NCBI GenBank assembly: GCA_938017515.1
Contig: CALIJJ010000044.1
Span: 1-42,021 of the forward strand
Direction of reading: 5' to 3'
DNA: 42,021 nt
Source: an uncultured Pseudanabaenaceae cyanobacterium
GTDB taxonomy: Bacteria; Cyanobacteriota; Cyanobacteriia; PCC-9006; JAAUQQ01
Made by a program: the position numbers and the translations under genes. Every line of letters begins with the position of its first letter. Position 1 is the first letter of the stretch. Below are positions 35,818-42,021 of this stretch, piece after piece. The notes under the pieces were generated by a model. It made no database searches, was not told where the DNA came from, and saw only the letters and a program-made list of their open reading frames with translations.

Positions 35818-36723
35818 TTAGACATTAGATTCTGGTTTTTCGTCTACGATCCACATGAACAAATAGTAGTAAACCGTAAAGAGAATCCCCGAGAAGATTT
35901 GCCCTCCCCAAGTCCCATGCCAAAAGTCAAAGGACTCCTGTCCCCAGTGCACGATCGCGATGGTAAGCAGCATGACACGGGGGACATTGAAAACAAGCGC
36001 AAGTGCGATACCTGCGAAGGTTAACAGGAAAATTTTCTTCATACTCTGATTAAACAAAAGCCCCAGGACAATGGCCATACCAGCGATCGGGAAAGCCATA
36101 TCGGCACCACTACAACCAGAGGCAACTTCAACCGCGCCGTCCGCAAGAAATAGAAACACGCCATCGACACGGGACGTCTGACCAAAAAGCTGAAAAACGA
36201 GGCTTCCAAGATAGGCCATTGACTGCTCTAAAGCACTACCCGTCAAGTTTCTACGAATCGCATTCAGCAAATAACTTAAGTTGGGATAAAAGCTAATGAA
36301 AAGCAGCGTTACGGTCAGTTTATGACGGTGGATAAACTCAAATCCCCACGTCCCGATTATCATGCCTGCGATGGTCACGGAAAACAGCAATGCCTGTAAA
36401 GAAACAGAGCTTCTGAGGGGAAAAAATAGGAGTAGAGCACCCAGAATCAGAAAAGAACCTAACCAGCGTTCATCACTCGACGGGGTTCCTTTATCGGTGC
36501 GCTTGCGGTACTGAAAAATATCTCGAAGACCAAGATATAAAAAGCCAAGGGTCACAAAGCTGTAGGAAGAACCATGCAAAAGCTCGCCGCCCACCCAGCC
36601 GAGCCAAACGGGAAAGTAAGCTAAGGCCACAATCAATCCCACCGCAATCATTCGACCGTGGTGGGTTTTGAGTTGCTGTTTGGCAATTTTTGGAGAAGGT
36701 AACGGAAGGGTGGACAGGTTCAT
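35818..36723 (-). CDS. exosortase (cyanoexosortase)
   Basis: 301 residues with about eight membrane helices. The catalytic triad of exosortases is present: Cys204 in VASGCSGADMAFP, Arg249 in FNVPRVMLL and His269 in FWHGTWGGQIF. Exosortases recognise the C-terminal PEP/PTPA sorting signals of exported proteins and process them at the membrane, probably with attachment to exopolysaccharide. Two candidate substrates are in the same locus (37553-38239 and 39817-40713). The HpsJ-like gene just upstream suggests one of the cyanoexosortase subtypes associated with HpsJ-like proteins (A or C); the subtype cannot be settled by eye. It ends at a strong terminator. Confidence 0.94.
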   Translation of the reverse strand: MNLSTLPLPSPKIAKQQLKTHHGRMIAVGLIVALAYFPVWLGWVGGELLHGSSYSFVTLGFLYLGLRDIFQYRKRTDKGTPSSDERWLGSFLILGALLLFFPLRSSVSLQALLFSVTIAGMIIGTWGFEFIHRHKLTVTLLFISFYPNLSYLLNAIRRNLTGSALEQSMAYLGSLVFQLFGQTSRVDGVFLFLADGAVEVASGCSGADMAFPIAGMAIVLGLLFNQSMKKIFLLTFAGIALALVFNVPRVMLLTIAIVHWGQESFDFWHGTWGGQIFSGILFTVYYYLFMWIVDEKPESNV

Positions 36724-36789
36724 AGCGAGAATAGAGATACAAGCAAATCGTGACTTAGCGTCGATACGTCGCCCGTAGCGATGTCCACC

Positions 36790-37407
36790 TTAACGATGTC
36801 CATGCTGGCCAAAACGACCCAAAAGGATAAGACCAACGCCGACCAGTAAAAGATTGCCTACGGAAGAAACACCTCGACGTAGCGTGCCCGTCTTCGCCTG
36901 TCTTTGTAGTTGCTCCGCACGGGTTGTGAGCTGCTGCTCAGCTTGAAGCAATTGCTCGGGGGTTAGGTTTGGGGCCAGACTTGCGTCTCCCTTGACTTGC
37001 TCAATCCGCTCTAGAACGGCATTGGCCTGACTATCAATAGCCTGGTTGGTCTGCTGACCCAACTTCGAACTATCTCGAATGGCCACAACGCTGCTAAAAA
37101 CGAAGAGCGCACCGAGGGCAAGAGCCGTAAAGGAAATCTTCTTGCGGATGGAGCGATTGGTCATTTGGCTAAAAAGAAGCAAGCCAACGGCGAAGAGGAG
37201 AATGATGCTGCGATCGCCCACCTGTTGCAATAGCCCAATCCGCCACTCCACACTTCCGAGGGAGAGGGGAAACATCAGGACTAAAACATCGACCAAAAAA
37301 CCAGCCAAACAAACCAAGCCAATGGTTTGAGCAATAAATCTTGCAGAGTAGGGGGATTCAGTCTTGGTGTTAGAGCTTTTCTGGGCGAATTGGGAGACGG
37401 AAGCCAT
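36790..37407 (-). CDS. HpsJ-like membrane protein associated with exosortase
   Basis: 205 residues from ATG 37407; longer in-frame starts would lie within or next to the hairpin at 37460-37492. Three membrane helices at the front (FIAQTIGLVCLAGFLVDVLVLMF; IILLFAVGLLLFSQM; ALALGALFVFSSVVA), a ~75-residue soluble helical stretch (QAIDSQANAVLERIEQ, LTPEQLLQAEQQLTTRAEQLQ), then a final helix (SVGNLLLVGVGLILLGRFG). This layout matches HpsJ and HpsJ-like proteins; HpsJ takes part in hormogonium polysaccharide formation and gliding in Nostoc. It lies 66 bases upstream of the exosortase gene on the same strand. Confidence 0.82.
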   Translation of the reverse strand: MASVSQFAQKSSNTKTESPYSARFIAQTIGLVCLAGFLVDVLVLMFPLSLGSVEWRIGLLQQVGDRSIILLFAVGLLLFSQMTNRSIRKKISFTALALGALFVFSSVVAIRDSSKLGQQTNQAIDSQANAVLERIEQVKGDASLAPNLTPEQLLQAEQQLTTRAEQLQRQAKTGTLRRGVSSVGNLLLVGVGLILLGRFGQHGHR

Positions 37408-37459
37408 AGGAATGAAGGGTGTGGAAATACCGAGAAAATAAACGAATTTAGATATAAAT

Positions 37460-37492
37460 CCAGGCTGAATCGCAAAATGCGATTCAGCCTGG
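37460..37492 (-). terminator. strong hairpin between PTPA-CTERM gene and hpsJ-like gene
   Basis: CCAGGCTGAATCGC and GCGATTCAGCCTGG form a perfect 14-bp stem with a 5-base loop. On the coding (minus) strand the stem is followed by ATTTATATCT, so it is a partial terminator or attenuator between the substrate gene and the sorting genes. Confidence 0.75.
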
Positions 37493-37552
37493 GCGGGAAT
37501 CAACACACATGGGAAGAACCGATAGAGGGAGAAGCTGCAAAAGACACAGGAG

Positions 37553-38239
37553 CTATGCGACCTCAGTTAGTCCACCCGTCACAGAATCTTGCTTGGATTG
37601 CTTACGCTTGCGCATCAGAGTTGCACCAAAGCCCAACAGACCTGGCAGCAGAGCAGGGGTAGGAACAGGCTCAGCAGTAATAGATAGCGAGTAAGAATTG
37701 ATCTCGCTTGGATCTCCAGTAGAAAGTTGAGAAGTGAACATCCCGGAACCAGCGAAAGAAGAACCGTCATACTGAAAAAGGCCTTCAATCATCGCATCAC
37801 CACTGGCTACGTTGTAGACAAAGCTGGTGAGGTCAAACTGGACATCATCGCCACCTGGAGGAGCAACTGCAACGCCAGGAGGATTTAGGTCAATACCACT
37901 CAAAAAATTGGTCACAGGAGCAGCCAAACCAAACTGGCCCCCACCGAGAGGAGAGAGCAAGAGATCAGCAATAAGCGTTCTTGGGTTCGGATTACTTCTT
38001 GCCCCCTGAAAGCTACCTGTACTGGCACTCAGGCCAACTCGCTGACCGTTACCGTTGTTGCCGCTAAAAAAGTTCAAAATACCTGTTGAAGCATCAAACG
38101 AAGCTCCCCCAGTATTAGCAGGGCTCTGAAGATTCAGCTCGCTACCAAAGGCAAGCCCCATAGCATTTGCGGGCAAGCTGCTTGCCAAGACGCCGAAAGA
38201 TACAGCGGCGCAGGCAAGGTATGAATACTTAATTTTCAT
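37553..38239 (-). CDS. PTPA-CTERM sorting-domain protein
   Basis: 228 residues. Signal peptide MKIKYSYLACAAVSFGVLAS followed by SLPANA|MG. The mature part is Gly/Ser/Asn-rich with beta-type patterns (ASFDASTGILNFFSGNNGN; QFDLTSFVYNVASGDAMIEG), like other PEP-CTERM extracellular proteins. The C-terminal sorting signal starts at ~191: VPTPALLPGLLGFGATL then RKRKQ and a 14-residue polar tail. The PTPA-helix-basic pattern is the cyanobacterial version of PEP-CTERM, processed by an exosortase, here encoded two genes downstream. It probably ends up on the cell surface or in the extracellular matrix. Confidence 0.94.
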   Translation of the reverse strand: MKIKYSYLACAAVSFGVLASSLPANAMGLAFGSELNLQSPANTGGASFDASTGILNFFSGNNGNGQRVGLSASTGSFQGARSNPNPRTLIADLLLSPLGGGQFGLAAPVTNFLSGIDLNPPGVAVAPPGGDDVQFDLTSFVYNVASGDAMIEGLFQYDGSSFAGSGMFTSQLSTGDPSEINSYSLSITAEPVPTPALLPGLLGFGATLMRKRKQSKQDSVTGGLTEVA

Positions 38240-38439
38240 TGCTGTGATCTACCGAAACGATTATCTGCTCGGTAGTTGCTCCCCCAAACGCTCAAATCAG
38301 ATAGCTTTGCACTGTTGCAGCAAAACTAGCTTCAGCGATTTGACCGATCACTTTTTGACTCTGGTCGTATGGTAAGTAACATTCTCTACTGTTTCAATCT
38401 CCGGGGAGCAGCTTTACAAGGAATTTACGCTGGTGAGCA

Positions 38440-39633
38440 TTATTGCTTTGCACAAGCCGAATTATCCAGATTTTTAGCCGCTTTCTTAGAACACAGAGTC
38501 GCTAAAATCTGGCTAATTTGGGACACGGTGCCTTCGAGAGAAAACCTTTGCCGAGCCTGGAATATAGCTCTTCTACCACAAGCCTCAACGTGCGCCCGAT
38601 CTCCGACAATCTCGCGCAGACAGTGAGACAATGCTTGACAGTCTCCTGGTGTCAAAAGCCACCCCGTTTTAGCATGCTCCACCAACTCAACCGCACCACC
38701 AGCGGCAGCAGCGATCGCGGGTTTTCCACAAAGCATGGCTTCAATAATCACACGACCGAAGGGCTCTGGAGCCGTGGAAGTATGAGCCACCACATCACAG
38801 GCGGTCATGAGCTGAGGAATCTCGGAACGGAAACCGAGGAAATGAACCCGATCTTCCAAGTCCAGCGCTTTAACCTGCTGATGCAAGGACTCGGCATAGT
38901 CATCCTCCCCAAATAGCGCATCCCCCACCAACAGGGCCACCACAGTATCTGGGCACTGTTGCAAGGCTTCAATCAAAACATGCTGACCTTTCCAGGGGGA
39001 CAGACGACTGAAATGCCCCACCACGAATTGGTCATCTCGGAGATTGAGCGATCGCCGCATTGCCTGCCGCTCGTCTTCAGAACAGCCATATTTCGCCGCA
39101 TCAAAGCCGTTGTAAACGACATCGACCTTAGCGGCATTGCCCCCAGCCGCAACAAAGGCCGCCTGGGTTGCCTTGGAATTGGCAATGACGCGGGTGGCAA
39201 ACCGATTGGCGAGCCCCACCAGCAAACGCAGATTGGTTGGGCTGAAGTGTTCAGTGGAAAGAATATCGCGTTGGTGATGCACCAAAGGCTTACGGTTCAA
39301 AGCACTGACAAAGGCACCGACGACAAAGGCTTTTTGGGTGTTGGTGTAGATGACGTCATAGTCACGGCTAAGACGCAGGACCTGGCGAATCAACGGAATG
39401 AGAGCGGCTCCGCTACCGAAAAGGCCCTGCACGAAGCCACTGGATTTTTGAACTTGGAGCGATCGCTGCCCCAGCACTTCCACAGGAACTTCTGCCTGTT
39501 CCAGGCGTTCACGGAAGGGGCCATCTTGGAATAAGCCCACACAACATTGTTCTCGAAAGGAGGCTGCCAAATCCAGCAGCGAAAGCTCAGCACCTCCTAG
39601 CTTTCCACTCTGATCCAAAAAAAGAATACGCAT
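38440..39633 (-). CDS. GT4-family glycosyltransferase
   Basis: 397 residues from ATG 39633 (MRILFLDQSGKLGGAELSLLDL); 34 upstream in-frame codons look non-coding. GT-B fold: N-terminal GGAE acceptor-side loop, DVIYTNTQKAFVVGA, NSKATQAAFVAAGG, VYNGFD, then the donor-side GHFSRLSPWKGQHVLIEAL and HTSTAPEPFGRVIIEAMLCGKPAIAAAAGGAVELV with the EX7E pair. It transfers a nucleotide-activated sugar, typically in exopolysaccharide or lipopolysaccharide assembly. Its place between two PTPA-CTERM genes fits exosortase loci, which co-occur with polysaccharide genes. Specific sugar unknown. Confidence 0.92.
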   Translation of the reverse strand: MRILFLDQSGKLGGAELSLLDLAASFREQCCVGLFQDGPFRERLEQAEVPVEVLGQRSLQVQKSSGFVQGLFGSGAALIPLIRQVLRLSRDYDVIYTNTQKAFVVGAFVSALNRKPLVHHQRDILSTEHFSPTNLRLLVGLANRFATRVIANSKATQAAFVAAGGNAAKVDVVYNGFDAAKYGCSEDERQAMRRSLNLRDDQFVVGHFSRLSPWKGQHVLIEALQQCPDTVVALLVGDALFGEDDYAESLHQQVKALDLEDRVHFLGFRSEIPQLMTACDVVAHTSTAPEPFGRVIIEAMLCGKPAIAAAAGGAVELVEHAKTGWLLTPGDCQALSHCLREIVGDRAHVEACGRRAIFQARQRFSLEGTVSQISQILATLCSKKAAKNLDNSACAKQ

Positions 39634-39816
39634 GGGCAAACAAGGATAGCTGTTATCTCTCTCTTCAAAGCGGGAAACATGAATCTGCACGTTTCTTGTC
39701 GATGAGTCTCGGAGCAAGAGACATTTCAGTGCCACATTTGGCTTCTTCTGCTTGGCTCAGAGGCTAACCAGAAGGGTTGGGCTGCATCACCACAGTAGCC
39801 CCCATTGGATACCAAT

Positions 39817-40713
39817 ATGCCTGTTGTTTTCCCTGTTTGTGCCTCGGCTCGCTTCATGTCGGCTGGTTTGAGAACGTTGAGGCGGATGTCGCCGCTCAGC
39901 ATTGCAACAATCGCGGTGATCGCAGCCGCAGCTCAACCGGCCCAAGCCTTCCGACTGTTTGATGCCTACGACGGAAATCCTGACCCTGCGGAGTTCCCCG
40001 TCCTACCGACTGAGCAAAGAACGAATACGAACGAAACCGCAGCAACGTTTTCATTGCTTTTGGCGGCGGGTGTTGTCACAACCGAAGGGTTTGAGAATTT
40101 CCCCACGAGCCAGGCGATTGATGGTCTTTCAATACCTATTTCTGGTGTAGGAACAACGCTCAGCTACAAAAACAGTGATGGAACGTCAGCGACGGGGGGT
40201 GCCAGCACCAAGGTTCAGAAAGCCGATGGGAATGGCCTAACCAATTCAGGAACATTTCCGACGGAGGGCGATCGCGGCATCTCGATCAACAGCACAAAAC
40301 GATTTGAGGTGTTGCTGGATGAGGCGATCGCGGCCTTCAGCTTCTGGGGCACGGACTTGGGCGATCGCGGTAACACCCTGACTATCGAGCTATATCGAGA
40401 TACAACCTTGCTGGCAACCCAACCGATTGATTATTTGGGCGAAAATTCTGGCGATTCTTCGGTCTTCTTTTTTGGCAGCATTGCGGAAGACCCCACGGAG
40501 TACTTCAACCGCGTGGTGTTCAACAATTCCAAAAAGACGGGCAATAGTGATGCGATTGGGTTGGATCAGTTCACCATTGCGATGCCCAGCCAAGTGGTGG
40601 GTCTGGGCGATCTTGGCGCTGATCCGACAGCGGTACCGACACCTGCGTTGTTGCCCGGTCTGTTGGGCTTTGGCCTACGGATTTGGAAGCGTCGTCGTGC
40701 TGCCGTGGCTTGA
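39817..40713 (+). CDS. second PTPA-CTERM sorting-domain protein
   Basis: 298 residues from ATG 39817; ATG 39856 gives the neatest signal peptide (MSAGLRTLRRMSPLSIATIA, then A-rich core ending QPAQA|F) and is equally possible, and TTG 39805 less so. The mature protein is a beta-rich extracellular domain: EGFENFPTSQAIDG, GDRGISINSTKRFEVLLDE, AAFSFWGTDLGDRGNTLTIELYRDT, LDQFTIAMPS. The sorting signal VPTPALLPGLLGFGLRI followed by WKRRRAAVA ends the protein. It is transcribed away from the glycosyltransferase and is a second likely substrate of the exosortase at 35.8-36.7 kb. Confidence 0.9.
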   Translation: MPVVFPVCASARFMSAGLRTLRRMSPLSIATIAVIAAAAQPAQAFRLFDAYDGNPDPAEFPVLPTEQRTNTNETAATFSLLLAAGVVTTEGFENFPTSQAIDGLSIPISGVGTTLSYKNSDGTSATGGASTKVQKADGNGLTNSGTFPTEGDRGISINSTKRFEVLLDEAIAAFSFWGTDLGDRGNTLTIELYRDTTLLATQPIDYLGENSGDSSVFFFGSIAEDPTEYFNRVVFNNSKKTGNSDAIGLDQFTIAMPSQVVGLGDLGADPTAVPTPALLPGLLGFGLRIWKRRRAAVA

Positions 40714-40743
40714 TGTCACGTCACGCTCAAGCTCGGATGACGA

Positions 40744-41160
40744 TCACGGAATGGCCGGATGGTGTTTGAGCTGATTCGGTGATGCGATGGCTTTGGCAAG
40801 CACCGTTGGAGTGCCCAAGGCGGGTAGTCTGTCTTGGGTGTGATTGGCCAGAACGCGAGGAATCACTTCCTGGTCAATCGGATTGGCCACGCGCAGGCCA
40901 CCGGATGCATGGCGTTCTAGCAAGCCCAAATCGATCAGAAATATCGATCAGAAATTGCACGTCATTCGGTGGCACTTGGCCAAGGATTTGGCCTGCCACA
41001 ATGGGTTGAATGATATCGAGAATTCTGGGTTCCTGGAGACGTTCGGCGAGGCTGTCGATGTGGGTGTCGCGGCGCTGGATTAGAATTTCTTTGGCTTGGT
41101 CGATGTGTTCGGGTTGGATGGAGTCTTCTAGGCCGGATGGGCTGCTCTGAATTGTTTGAT
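40744..41160 (-). pseudogene. AAA-ATPase C-terminal remnant, frameshifted by 13-bp duplication
   Basis: Two minus-strand frames read as one protein end. The first has IQRRDTHIDSLAERLQEPRI and QVPPNDVQFLID, and the second, in another frame, LLERHASGGLRVANPIDQEVIPRVLA. This is the C-terminal region of the AAA-type ATP-binding proteins common in cyanobacteria (RRDTHLDSLAERL ... NDVQF ... GLR.ANPIY.EVIPR). The break is an exact 13-bp tandem duplication (ATCGATCAGAAAT, 40930-40942 and 40943-40955). Removing one copy restores QFLIDLGLLERH. The N-terminal ATPase half is absent; the remnant abuts the Uma2 gene. So it is both truncated and frameshifted. Confidence 0.88.
40930..40955. repeat. 13-bp tandem duplication inactivating a gene
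   Basis: Two perfect copies of ATCGATCAGAAAT side by side. They add 13 bases (+1 frame) at the point where the ATPase reading frame is lost. Confidence 0.95.
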
Positions 41161-41724
41161 CGATTGGACCCGAGAGGTTTCGCCCAGCAGAATGCATGTG
41201 GAGAGAACGGTGAGATCAATGTCGGCGAGTTCGGGGATGCGGCTGCTATCGCACTGCTCATACCCCTCACGACTCAAATGGTAGACCTCCAAAACAGCAT
41301 CCTCCCACAGCCAAACCTCATGGATACCGAGGGCTCGGTAGCGGTCTAGCTTGGTGATGTCGCCACTGGTGAAGTTGATTTCGACAGCAAGCCTGAAGGG
41401 TCCGATTTGGTAGGATTCATCAGCCTCAGCTGCGGCCACTCCGTCTAGCTCTTGGGTCATGGAACCGGTGGGCTCAAATTCAATTTCCCGATCGAGCAAG
41501 AAGGCTTCGATCAGCATGCCAATGACGGTCTTGAAAAGTTCATGGGCTTTTCCGGGCCTCAGGATTTCGATGGTTCCGCTGTAGTAGAAGAGTTGAACGC
41601 CTCGGGTGTTCTCAAAGCCTTTCTGGAGGTGTTTGAATTGTTGCCAGGTACGTTGCCGCTGAATCGTGCGGATATCGCCGTTAACCATTTGGGTATGGCT
41701 GGGAGAAGGTCGGGTGGATAAAGT
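41128..41724 (-). CDS. Uma2 family (DUF820) putative nuclease
   Basis: 198 residues from ATG 41724; starts at 41688 or 41766 are possible. A PD-(D/E)XK-like fold common in multiple copies in cyanobacteria: GTIEILRPGKAHELFKTVIGMLIEAFL, then AEADESYQIG, RLAVEINFTSGDITKLDRYRALGIHEVWLWED. The acidic Asp/Glu of DESY and the Glu-x-x of VEI with the following Lys of ITKL form the expected active site. Usual Uma2 proteins have a longer loop between ESYxIG and the AVE strand; here it is short. Function in vivo is unknown. It overlaps the start of the ATPase remnant at its 3' end. Confidence 0.88.
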   Translation of the reverse strand, partial: TLSTRPSPSHTQMVNGDIRTIQRQRTWQQFKHLQKGFENTRGVQLFYYSGTIEILRPGKAHELFKTVIGMLIEAFLLDREIEFEPTGSMTQELDGVAAAEADESYQIGPFRLAVEINFTSGDITKLDRYRALGIHEVWLWEDAVLEVYHLSREGYEQCDSSRIPELADIDLTVLSTCILLGETSRVQSIKQFRAAHPA

Positions 41725-41847
41725 CATAGGGCGAGCGCACCTGTAAGAGATCAACCAGGCCAGCACCTAATGTCGATAGCTCGTCTGAGACACCGGCATT
41801 CACGAACATCAGGCTAAACCCATTTTAGCGGTCTGGGATAACTGTCT

Positions 41848-42021
41848 TTACTTGGGCATCAGCAGGACATCTTTGACCCGAGGCGCAATGATTTTCCAGT
41901 CGTAGTTTTCGACGGCGTAGTTGCGGCAGGCTTCGCGGTCGGGCAGGGTTAGTTCGCCTGTGAGGAATTGGAGGAGGCGATCGCCAATGGCTTCCACACC
42001 AATATCCTGGGTCACCAAGTT
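41848..42021 (-). CDS. glycosyltransferase, C-terminal end (runs off right edge)
   Basis: 57 codons and a TAA at 41848-41850, read leftward from the window edge; the 5' part is missing. The peptide contains IGDRLLQFLTGELTLPD, then REACRNYAVENYDWKIIAPRVKDVLLMPK. The EACRxYAVENYDWxxIAPxV ending is typical of GT4/GT1 glycosyltransferases in cyanobacteria. Together with the GT4 gene at 38.4 kb it suggests that polysaccharide genes continue to the right. The assignment rests on a short fragment. Confidence 0.72.
   Translation of the reverse strand, partial: NLVTQDIGVEAIGDRLLQFLTGELTLPDREACRNYAVENYDWKIIAPRVKDVLLMPK

Noticed and set aside
1..42021. tRNA or rRNA genes
   Set aside because: No T-loop (GGTTCAAATCC-like) with matching stems was seen in any spacer.

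Overview
This window is chromosomal DNA from an oxygenic cyanobacterium. The evidence is a psbY gene, a cyanobacterial-type FtsZ and FtsQ, a long cyanobacterial RibBA, a CrtD-type carotenoid desaturase, PTPA-CTERM surface proteins with an exosortase, and frequent HIP1 octamers (GCGATCGC) throughout. The genes look like housekeeping and photosynthesis functions plus cell-envelope functions. I see no phage, insertion sequence, rRNA or tRNA gene. The exact genus cannot be told from the sequence alone.

Layout. 1-1.8 kb: the 5' end of a STAND-type NTPase gene running off the left edge, a phasin-like protein and a small Cys-rich protein. 1.8-5.4 kb: a leftward cell-division block, ftsQ - ftsZ - thiD. 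6-9.8 kb: ribBA (riboflavin), a membrane-anchored cell-wall amidase and a membrane-anchored FKBP isomerase, the last two converging on a strong terminator. 10-12.5 kb: leftward small genes (second phasin-like protein, conserved unknown, YajQ, DprA-like). 12.5-19.8 kb: crtD, a large membrane protein with helical repeats, tyrA and a pentapeptide-repeat protein. 20-26.7 kb: a degenerate DinG-like helicase homologue, a large secreted low-complexity protein and an AAA ATPase with a pentapeptide tandem array. 26.7-35.5 kb: VOC protein, TIGR02652-type protein, gamma-carbonic-anhydrase-like protein, psbY, trmFO, ComFB, RNase Z, a SpoIID-type lytic enzyme and a 2OG-Fe(II) oxygenase. 35.8-40.7 kb: an exosortase surface-sorting locus (exosortase, HpsJ-like membrane protein, PTPA-CTERM substrate, GT4 glycosyltransferase and a second PTPA-CTERM substrate). 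40.7-42 kb: a broken ATPase remnant, a Uma2-family nuclease and the 3' end of another glycosyltransferase.

How the genes fit together. FtsQ and FtsZ act in septation, and the amidase and SpoIID protein act on peptidoglycan. The exosortase locus is a self-contained substrate-plus-sorter unit: the PTPA-CTERM gene is separated from hpsJ-like and exosortase genes by a 14-bp-stem hairpin that could limit read-through, and the exosortase gene ends in its own terminator. Two putative cyclic-dinucleotide binders (YajQ and ComFB) are present but unlinked.

The most distinctive global signal is short tandem arrays, usually three to five copies with 13-18 bp periods and unrelated unit sequences. They sit in intergenic DNA, often directly after stop codons, and also in frame inside low-complexity protein segments. 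A 13-bp tandem duplication of the same kind has frameshifted the ATPase remnant near 40.94 kb.
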